In this document: positions 1 to 6,541 of the stretch, piece after piece
How the letters are laid out: each line of letters opens with the position of its first letter
Numbering within the stretch: the stretch's first letter is position 1
Assembly: GCA_015143735.1 (NCBI GenBank)
Contig: VKHC01000391.1
Location: 1 to 12,570, forward strand
Reading direction: 5' to 3'
From: Synura sp. LO234KE
Taxonomy: Eukaryota > Sar > Synurophyceae > Synurales > Mallomonadaceae
Length of the DNA stretch: 12,570 nucleotides
Translations under genes and position numbers: made by a program
Notes under the pieces: model-generated
Database searches by the model: none
Seen by the model: only the letters and a program-made list of their open reading frames with translations
What the model was told of the DNA's origin: nothing

Positions 1-110
1 ATTTTTCGAAACATTATAAATTTGTCACGACATTTTTTGTGTTCGTAATTTTGTTATTTTTTGGGATAAAGAAAAACATTTCTTCCTTAAAATTGTGAAA
101 TCAACATTCC

Positions 111-263
111 ATGCATATTGATGTTGGAGGTAAAAAGCAGAATTGCACTAAATGGGCAGATGCAATGAAGCATGCGCTTGCACACGAGGTTAGTGTTCAA
201 CGTGCCCACATAAGAACTAGCGATGCCAAGATGCGGGACAAATGGAATTCAATAACTGTATGA
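111..263 (+). pseudogene. Short ORF (50 codons), weakly Myb/SANT-like, inside the putative transposon
   Basis: An ATG-started frame encodes 50 residues containing KWADAMKHALAHEV followed by a segment ending in MRDKWNSI. Two tryptophans about 30 residues apart and an RDKWN ending recall the third-helix region of Myb/SANT-like DNA-binding domains, which occur in some transposon proteins. The match is by eye and weak. The frame stops right after this segment, so at best it is the N-terminal remnant of a longer protein. A GTATGA donor-like site overlaps the stop, so a spliced continuation cannot be excluded, but I could not find a convincing next exon. Confidence 0.2.
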
Positions 264-720
264 AAAGTATGTCCAAGTCTGCATATTCTTGAAGGTTTTG
301 CTGGAATGTTTACAACTAGAATAATTTGATATTGTCCCAATAAAAATAATAGAATAAGTAATAAAGGCAATATCCTCTCATTTCTATCACAGTCGCATTC
401 ATTTACTATGGTAATAGCTGAGATAATGCCTAAAAGCTGATCCTCAACAAGTCGAAGTCTAACACGATCAAGCGCATTCAGAGATGACCAATATCGTTTA
501 GTTATCGGTAAATCTCGTCTGGAAAATGCTCTCAAAGCAATTGTCATCGAAGCGAATATAAAAAATGAAGAGTTCTTCCAGGTTAACTCGGGTTCCTTGT
601 ACAGAAAAAAAGAAATGTCGTAGTGGAATCCATTTTGTGTTTTATTTCATGACAAAAACAACAAAACATGCTCAAAACGATCGAGGAATATTGTCATGAA
701 ATTTGTTCAGGACAAAAAAT

Positions 721-756
721 GACAAAATTTTTGTCGGAAACAAAATTTTTTGTTTC
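721..756. repeat. Two adjacent perfect short palindromes in the right transposon end
   Basis: GACAAAA (721-727) pairs with TTTTGTC (729-735) across one base. Immediately after it, GAAACAAAA (737-745) pairs with TTTTGTTTC (748-756) across two bases. Both lie within the right terminal repeat of the putative transposon and could fold as back-to-back hairpins, or serve as repeated subterminal transposase-binding words. Confidence 0.6.
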
Positions 757-770
757 GGACGAAAAACACA

Positions 771-1089
771 CGCACTATTCTCGCTAAAATTATTATTTCA
801 CCAGCATGTGCATTTTCTCGATATTTTCTCATTTTATTTCTAGCCAAATTCTAAGGAAATTTACCAGAATATAGATATTAAATTTTTTCACATCTTTATA
901 AGGCAATTTTTGTTTTCTCCGATTGACTCTTCGTCTTCTTCAGCTGAGCAACGTTGCAATATCTTAACAAAAAAATATTCAAAGAGTCGCGAAAAATTAT
1001 ATGTGAAGGTATTCTAGAGTACAAAGAATCGTAGATTTCTCAGTGCTTCTGCGCTTTGTTTGTCGCTGTCGTGCATCGTAAGTTTCCGC
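771..1089. other. AT-rich intergenic stretch, no gene seen
   Basis: No frame of useful length and no recognisable RNA gene. There are stretches of A and T homopolymers and a pyrimidine-rich segment near 915-940. The right part leads into the long inverted repeat centred near 1214. Confidence 0.6.
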
Positions 1090-1145
1090 TGTAATGCGTC
1101 GATATTATTGAGCTTACATTCAAAATCTTTCGTCAAATAACTAAG

Positions 1146-1283
1146 AGTTTATGCAGGAAAAACCGAGAATCATCGAGGAACGACGAGTTTGTTTTCGAGT
1201 AACTTTTCGAGGTTTTGCGGAGAAAATTACGAGAAAACAACGAGATCGTTCCGAGATGATTCGAGGGTTGACTAACATAAACT
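1146..1283. repeat. Long imperfect inverted repeat (hairpin-forming), centre near 1214.5
   Basis: The two halves pair about one centre with no net indel. AGTTTATG (1146-1153) pairs with CATAAACT (1276-1283), ATCATC (1169-1174) with GATGAT (1255-1260), GGAACGA (1177-1183) with TCGTTCC (1246-1252), and TTGTTTTC (1189-1196) with GAAAACAA (1233-1240). Counting 1146-1206 against its partner strand, 43 of 61 positions pair, leaving a loop of roughly 14-16 bases. Weaker pairing, with indels, continues outward (GCTTAC at 1112-1117 against GTAAGC at 1301-1306), so the arms may be up to about 120 bp. It could be a foldback/MITE remnant or a hairpin-RNA locus. Modest open frames on both strands here are a by-product of the symmetry and show no family resemblance. 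Confidence 0.65.
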
Positions 1284-1335
1284 GGGTTTGTGAAAAGAGA
1301 GTAAGCGGTAGAATAGATGCAGCAGTCTATGATAA

Positions 1336-1620
1336 GCATTCCATCTTGGAAGTTGGATAGGCGAAATGTACGTACGTCGTTTTTGTACAATTATGAACCC
1401 TCCTACGATCGTACGTAAATACAAAAATGAAGAAATTTTGAAATTTCTATTCTGGGTTTGAAACCCGAGACGGATGTCCGTCGGAATACGGTATAGTAGA
1501 GACGAAAAATCGTGCTTCGAAATTATATAAATTATTGATAACGATTACGTCATCGCAGGGAAAGAATAGAATTCCAAATTTTTTTCAAACATGCTGGATT
1601 CAATCATTGAAAGCTCTTGC
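1336..1620. other. Intergenic stretch, no gene seen
   Basis: Contains GTACGTACGT-type alternating words (about 1368-1415) and AT-rich sequence. No coding frame or RNA gene is supported. Confidence 0.6.
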
Positions 1621-1770
1621 ATGGTTTATATACTGAAATAAATCAGCCAGGACGGTTTATATTCACAAATAAACTGATCTAGACCGGTTTATATTCTTAG
1701 ATAAACCCATCAGGACCGGTGCGTTTATCATCAGTAAAACAGGCAAATAATTGCATAGTGGGACCGGTTT
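1621..1770. repeat. Degenerate tandem array, about 31-32 bp units beginning GAC(C)GG
   Basis: Successive units start at about 1621 (degenerate, ATGGTTTATA), 1651 (GACGGTTTATATTC), 1682 (GACCGGTTTATATTC), 1714 (GACCGGTGCGTTTAT) and 1762 (GACCGGTTTT, partial). The start-to-start spacing is 30, 31, 32 and 48 bp. Units 2 and 3 also contain GTTTAT followed by ATAAAC, so each can form a small hairpin. Divergence increases toward both edges, as expected of an ageing minisatellite. Confidence 0.7.
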
Positions 1771-2367
1771 TCCCCCCTTTTTTACAAACCATTTGTTATA
1801 TATTCATTAGTAATAATTTTAAAAGATAACCTTAGATAATCCTATCTTTCTTCCCTGTGATCATACATCACACAAAATTCAATTCCTATATAGAATTTTT
1901 AAGAATTATGGATGCTTAATATTCTCACCAAAGAAAAGATGTGAATAAGATGGGGGATTCATATTTTTGTTTGATGTCTTTGAAGCACCGAGATGAATAT
2001 GGTAGTGCGAAATCTTTAAGCAAGGTCGTGGTGACGTTGTTATCCTCTGCTGCACATGCATTTCTAGAGCGAGATGCTTTTCTTGACGCACGAGATTCAT
2101 CTGGAGTAAGTTAATACCTTTGTGTAAAATTTAAGGAATGGGTTGATTTTACTAAAGAATGTTAAATCTATTAACGAATTAATACTGAAAAAGTAATCAT
2201 TTTTAGTTCGTTTTGATGCTGCGAATAGGACAGCATGACACGCACGGCGCGCTATGCTGATTTCAAAGAATCCCATTCAATGGGCCTATATGCTGGAATA
2301 ACTATATGAACTCATTATTATGCTCACTGCGCTGCAGTGCAGTTGCTATAACCGATCGAACGCCACC
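1771..2367. other. Intergenic stretch downstream of the dihydrouridine synthase gene
   Basis: No supported gene. Since the neighbouring gene is on the minus strand, its 3' untranslated region and polyadenylation site should lie in the right part of this stretch, but I see no clear AATAAA on that strand close to the stop. A minus-strand frame at 1906-2100 has no family resemblance and looks accidental. A small hairpin, CAGCAT (2231-2236) with ATGCTG (2254-2259), is present. Confidence 0.5.
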
Positions 2368-3459
2368 CTAGACGATGTCATCCAAAACGTGTGCGGGTAT
2401 CGTGTCCTGTACCGCCGCCCAGAATATCTCGTCTACATTAACCCCTTTCGGAACCTCCGATTTCAACAAATCATCTAAACGTCTCTTATAACTCCGGCTC
2501 TCTTCGTAGCCTACAAAGAAATTATGCAACGGTTTCGCTAGGTTTGGAGTTCTACTTCCAAAACAGTCCATCTCCTGACAACGCAAGGCGTAGTCCAGGT
2601 ACTTGTACGCTACTTCTCGCCGTGTAAGGTGCCGATCGTGAGCCAGACGGATCTCATTTCCTTCTTCAGAATTCCGATCTTTGTGCTTATGAAAATATCT
2701 CCGATCGGCGTCGACCATCATCCATATATTGCGATAGGCCTCTCGCCCGATCATCACTCCATGTACCGGGGTCTTGTATAGCGGATTATCAAGGGATAAA
2801 TGAGAATCCACTTCATCGAATGTGGTGATTCCACCGTTTAAAATGAAGTTCATATCTGGGAATATCTCCGCCATTTCATGGACTACATCGTGCCGAAGCG
2901 GCGGGATCGAACGATTCTGTGCCGGTGAGAGTCCCTTCAGCTCGCATTTACGTGCATGAATTATCATTCTATCTACTCCTCCTGCCTTGCAAGCACTTAT
3001 AAATTCGATTAATTCTGATTTTGAGTCTCGTCCAGTAACCCCTATTCTACACTTGACCGTTACGTCAGTTCGCGAAACCCTTCTTTTCACGGCGTAAATA
3101 ATTTGCTTCATATTCTCAGGGTTCAGCATGAGCTCGGCACCAAATCCTCCCCTCTTTGCTTTGGTTGATGGACATCCTGCATTTATATTTATCTCGTGAA
3201 AAGCGCCATATGATTCGCACAAATATGCAGCCTCAGCCAATTGTTCGGGTACAGAGCCTCCTAACTGTACTGCTAGTGGTAGTTCAACTGATGGATCATG
3301 ACCAAGAAAATCATCAAGATTATTTGCGTTATGAACCAGTGAGACATCGCTTGTCATTTCGGTGTAAAGTAGCGTTTGATGGGTTATTTGCCGTATCAGG
3401 AATCTCCAATATCGATCAGTCCATTGTATCATAGGTGCAATGGATAAAGTCTCCATCAT
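2368..3459 (-). CDS. dusA: tRNA-dihydrouridine synthase, DusA type, intronless
   Basis: This is an FMN-dependent enzyme that reduces specific uridines to dihydrouridine in the D-loop of tRNA, using NAD(P)H. The 363-residue frame covers the whole TIM-barrel plus C-terminal helical domain; bacterial DusA proteins are about 330-345 residues. Visible motifs are IAPMIQWTDR (7-16), LYTEM (31-35), QLGG (65-68), NINAGCPS with the catalytic cysteine at 96, FGAELM, VKCRIGV with lysine 137, HARK (168-171), KGLSPAQNR (175-183, the DusA signature region), NGG (208-210) and IGRE (237-240). All FMN-site residues I can check are present. I chose the first of two adjacent ATGs at 3459; G stands at -3. The frame stays open another 18 codons upstream without an ATG until a stop at 3514-3516, so an upstream exon or transit peptide cannot be ruled out. 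In algae such proteins may act in an organelle; no clear targeting peptide is seen in the chosen frame. It is divergent from the permease gene. Confidence 0.93.
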   Translation of the reverse strand: MMETLSIAPMIQWTDRYWRFLIRQITHQTLLYTEMTSDVSLVHNANNLDDFLGHDPSVELPLAVQLGGSVPEQLAEAAYLCESYGAFHEININAGCPSTKAKRGGFGAELMLNPENMKQIIYAVKRRVSRTDVTVKCRIGVTGRDSKSELIEFISACKAGGVDRMIIHARKCELKGLSPAQNRSIPPLRHDVVHEMAEIFPDMNFILNGGITTFDEVDSHLSLDNPLYKTPVHGVMIGREAYRNIWMMVDADRRYFHKHKDRNSEEGNEIRLAHDRHLTRREVAYKYLDYALRCQEMDCFGSRTPNLAKPLHNFFVGYEESRSYKRRLDDLLKSEVPKGVNVDEIFWAAVQDTIPAHVLDDIV

Positions 3460-3612
3460 ATCAGAAGCAAGCCCTCCCCATGGAATTACTACTACACGAA
3501 TAAAATTGTGATTTTATTGATACTAGCACGTTCGTACTTAGTATTTTACAACGCGGCTATTTTACAGCAATTTGATTATCTTTCTGCAAATTTGTATTTT
3601 ACCCTAGAAATA
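3460..3612. promoter_or_regulatory. Short divergent intergenic region, probable shared promoter
   Basis: Only 153 bp separates the start codons of the dihydrouridine synthase (minus) and permease (plus) genes, so both core promoters and 5' untranslated regions must fit here or overlap. It contains the perfect inverted repeat AATAAAAT (3499-3506) / ATTTTATT (3511-3518) with a 4-base spacer, about 50 bp from one ATG and 104 bp from the other. No convincing TATA or CCAAT arrangement is evident. The shared-promoter role is inferred from geometry alone. Confidence 0.5.
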
Positions 3613-5432
3613 ATGCGCGACGCATCCAGCCCTGAGCTCAATGAAGCTGATTCTTCAATTAATGACAGGAAATTTCCTAGTAGCCCAAAAAAGCTCGGCC
3701 TCTTACCGATGGCTATCATAACATTTTACGTGGTATCTGGGGGTCCATTTGGCATAGAGGATATCGTACGAGCTGGTGGACCTTTTTACGCTCTAATTGG
3801 ATTTAGCTTGTTGTTTGTTTGGGCAGTTCCTGAGATCCTGATATCTGCTGAGCTCTCAACTGCTCTTCCTGAAGCTTCTGGCTCTGTTGCATGGGTAACA
3901 ACAGCGTTCGGAGACTTTTGGGGTTTTCAAAAAGGATGGCTTAGTTGGCTCTCTGGAGTTACAGATAATGCGCTGTATCCTATACTCTTCTTGGATACTT
4001 TACTTGCATTACTTGATGACGATGAAGCCATAGGCAAGCTGGCGCGATGGATGTTTATTTTCATTATTACCGCAGTATTAACCCTTATCAATTATCGTGG
4101 ATTAGAAGTAGTTGGAAATACAAGTATAATGATATGCTGTTTTAGTATGCTCCCTTTCATTATATTTTCTATTCTTGGTGCTTTCAAAGTTCGACCATCT
4201 CGATGGTTCGTAGGACCACCAGGTGGAATCAGTGGGATAAATTGGAGATTATTTCTTAATACTTTTTTCTGGAATATAAATTATTGGGAATCAGCTGCTG
4301 CATTTTCAGGAGACGTTTTGAATCCCGGAGTTAACTTCCCACGGAGCATGTTACTTGCACTGCTTCTAGTGTTCCTCTTAACCTTTGTACCCGTGCTTGT
4401 TGGAACCGGTGCTACAAGCACGCCATACACGGCATGGACAGATGGGTCTTTCACGCGATTAGCGTCTGAAATTGTCGGGCCTTGGCTGGGCGTATGGATG
4501 GTACTGAGCTCTGCAGTATCAAACGTAGGAATGTTCGAAGCGGAAATGAGTACAGACGCGTTTCAGGTGCGCGTAGGATATGAGGCAGGCATTAAAGAGA
4601 AGTTATAAATCACACAAACGCTTCGCACAATCATAAATCTGCGTCATTAGTCCCTGAGGAACTTCTGCCTACACTTCTGAATAGTAAAAGTGAGCGATGC
4701 GTTATATCCGCACCTGCTCTTACCCCACCACACTACATGTCTAGTTCTCTCCTTTTGCCTTTATTTTACTCACTATGATAGGCCTGTAAGCGAGTACGAA
4801 TAGAGATTACACCTCACCCCTTGCTTCCCCCTCACTCGCCACAGATCGCGGGCATGTCCGACAGGGGCATCCTGCCGAAGTTCTTAGGATTGCGTAACCG
4901 ACATCACACACCGACGTACGGGATATTGTTATCCGCCATAGGAGTTCTCTATCTGGCCGAAATGAGTTTCGCGGAAGTGGTGGAACTCCTCAATTTATTG
5001 TATTGTTTTGGGCAAATAATTGAATTCGCAGCGTTTGTGGAGTTGCGAAGGTCGCGGGGGGATCTCGAGCGGCCGTTCCGCATTCCTGTAAATACTCTGG
5101 GCGCTGCTCTGCTCTGCTTTCCTCCACTTGTCTTTATCTTAATCATTATTAGCTATAGTACTATTTATACATTACTCAAATGCGTCTTGGTAAGTATCGC
5201 TGGCGGCGGACTCTACTTTGTCCTGCAAGTTGCGAAGAACAAGGGATGGGTTCATTTCGAAGACAAATATCAAGACGGTCGCAGTGCCACCGAGGGACTT
5301 TCCGGAACCTCCCACGCGGGAAGCGACCGAGCGATGTGGGAGTCTTCTGTGGATGAAAACACGGCACTGTACGACCGAAAAAATTCCTCCTTTGCAGCGG
5401 AGTCGGAGGAAGAGGAGGATTCTAAACTGTAG
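3613..5432 (+). CDS. APC-superfamily permease, plant/algal polyamine or amino-acid transporter type, two exons
   Basis: This is a multi-pass membrane protein expected to import polyamines or cationic/neutral amino acids, driven by an ion gradient. Exons are 3613-4566 and 4845-5432, joined in phase 0 to give 513 residues, close to the roughly 490-530 of plant PUT/LAT-type permeases. Hallmarks: SGGPFGIED in membrane segment 1 (42-50), WNINYWESAAAFSGDV starting at 220, SNVGMFEAEMSTDAFQ running up to the splice junction at residue 318, the conserved continuation GMSDRGILPKFL after it, and RPFRIP (394-399). A hydrophilic N-tail of about 27 residues precedes the first membrane segment. A polar C-tail of about 70 residues ends in a run of acidic residues, so the tails are probably cytosolic. 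The start is the first ATG in frame (A at -3); earlier in-frame codons back to a stop lack ATG. Exon 2 is clearly GC-richer than exon 1. The exact substrate is not predictable. Confidence 0.9.
4567..4844 (+). other. Spliceosomal intron of the permease gene (278 bp, phase 0)
   Basis: The donor CAG|GTGCGC follows codon 318 and the acceptor CCACAG|ATC precedes the next conserved family segment. The acceptor is preceded by a C-rich pyrimidine tract (about 4817-4840) and a CTCAC branch-like word at 4813-4817, about 28 bases from the end. Reading through would hit a stop at 4606-4608. Removing it joins FEAEMSTDAFQ to IAGMSDRGIL, which is uninterrupted in relatives. Confidence 0.88.
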
Positions 5433-6167
5433 TGTACCTCTCTTCGAACGGTGCTGTCGATATTGAATGTTGTGTTTCATGCTTAGGTGAGGGGGTAATT
5501 AATGGGTGGTATTGTCAACAATCATCTTTGTCGGGTTTTGTCGAGTGTTTGCTGGAAGCCAATATAACTTGTGTATTTTGTTCTCCACCAGAATGAGCCG
5601 GCTGCTCGTTCCTAGTTGTTGAGCTGGATGTAAGAACTTGCGTTTACAATACTATGTACATATTAATTAATCAGCGGCTACTATTCGTCTCCTTAGTCAT
5701 CAACTATTGCACGAGTAATAGATAACTGATTGTTGCTTATATTCTGGCTGACAAGACTTCGAGCGACCAAATTAGGCACCTGCTGGCCGATCCCCACACC
5801 ATAATTCATTCTTCTTGATCTTGATTCTACTTGGAGTTCTAACAACTGGTGCACTAATGAGGGCGAGGGGAAGAAGAAAGGCCACCGCGGCGGGAGCTTA
5901 CAAAAAACCGTTGTGGATATTTTAGTATCTAGATTACTAGGAGGATTTCTTCTTAGCGCAATAAGAAAAGGAATCTTCTTGACGATCGATAATTAATTGT
6001 TGGAAGCAATTTATTGGAACTCCTTGTGAAAAAAGATCTCATACGTAGTCTAACCAATGGCATCATGAAAAAGCACGACCTGCATCATATTTCAAGTCAA
6101 ACATAACGAGACGGTATCTTCCACGGTAAAATCAAATGGATGCAGGTAATATGAAATCCTTATTTGA
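5433..6167. other. Intergenic stretch after the permease gene, no gene seen
   Basis: It should hold the permease 3' untranslated region, but no AATAAA is evident close to the stop. A 37-codon ATG-less open segment, starting just after a stop near 5988 and ending at about 6103, reads like protein (NLLELLVKKDLIRSL) but is too short to support. Otherwise AT-rich with no RNA gene recognised. Confidence 0.5.
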
Positions 6168-6541
6168 TTTATTCATAACGTAATCATTGAATATAAAGTA
6201 GATCTCCGTGCTTGCTTCAACAAAGAAGAGTATTTCCTGATAATCGTTGACATTCATTCTCCCGTAATGCTTGTTAATAACAATCCAACGATAATTATCA
6301 TGATGATACTTCTGTCGATAATAGCTTTCACATGTCCATAAGAAATAGTAACCGAATGTGTTGTTTTAACGAATCTTCTGTTGATATTCATGATCCTCCA
6401 ATGTCCGTGATTAACAAAGTTTTTATTTATCATGAGTCATCTCTCTACAAGCAGCTAAAGCAAGACGAGATTAGAGCACCAAAGGAAGCTTTACTCGTAC
6501 AGGGCATTGAAAGCGACGACATGATGTTCGTCGGTTAAAAT
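6168..6541 (+). pseudogene. Two related coding fragments in different frames, unrecognised protein, likely decayed
   Basis: The frame at 6168-6338 reads ...YKVDLRACFNKEEYF..., then VDIHSPVMLVNN. The frame open from 6281, with an ATG at 6332 and a stop ending at 6538, reads ...RMCCFNESSVDIHDPPMSVINK..., then YHESSLYKQLKQ and a conserved-looking end LLVQGIESDDMMFVG. The shared order CFN - VDIH.P.M - V.N recurs at DNA level (GTTGA-ATTCAT). A +1 shift in the first fragment exposes YHDDTS, which parallels YHESSL in the second. The simplest reading is a tandemly duplicated domain whose first copy has a frameshift and a small insertion, or exons of a gene I cannot splice. I do not recognise the family and propose no function. 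The 68-codon frame at 6332-6538 is the best-preserved part. Confidence 0.3.

Larger units (their letters stand above)
1..770. mobile_element. Decayed DNA transposon with degraded terminal inverted repeats, cut by the window start
   Basis: The left end and the reverse complement of the right end share an ordered series of words: TTTTTCG (2-8, against its complement at 760-766), AAACA, AATTTGT, CGACA and ATTTTTTGT. The right copy carries small insertions between them. Collinear order over about 40-55 bp at both ends is what degraded terminal inverted repeats look like. The inside is AT-rich and contains only short broken reading frames, so the element would be non-autonomous or dead. Position 1 is the window edge, so the true left end and any target-site duplication cannot be seen. 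The superfamily is not identified. The pairing is seen in the sequence; the mobile-element reading is inference. Confidence 0.45.

Noticed and set aside
197-547. Minus-strand ORF of 116 codons
   Set aside because: It lies within the putative transposon, has no family motif, and its downstream half is hydrophobic and low-complexity; it may be an accidental frame.
1133-1390. Overlapping ORFs on both strands
   Set aside because: They coincide with the long palindrome, whose symmetry makes similar base patterns on both strands; neither translation resembles a protein family.
1621-1770. CRISPR-like array
   Set aside because: The spaced words belong to contiguous degenerate tandem units with no unique spacers, and the genome is eukaryotic.
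3156-3434. Plus-strand ORF of 92 codons
   Set aside because: It is antisense to the N-terminal part of the clearly coding dihydrouridine synthase gene.
4949-5480. Several minus-strand and one plus-strand ORF over permease exon 2
   Set aside because: They are alternative frames of a GC-rich coding exon that carries conserved permease motifs.
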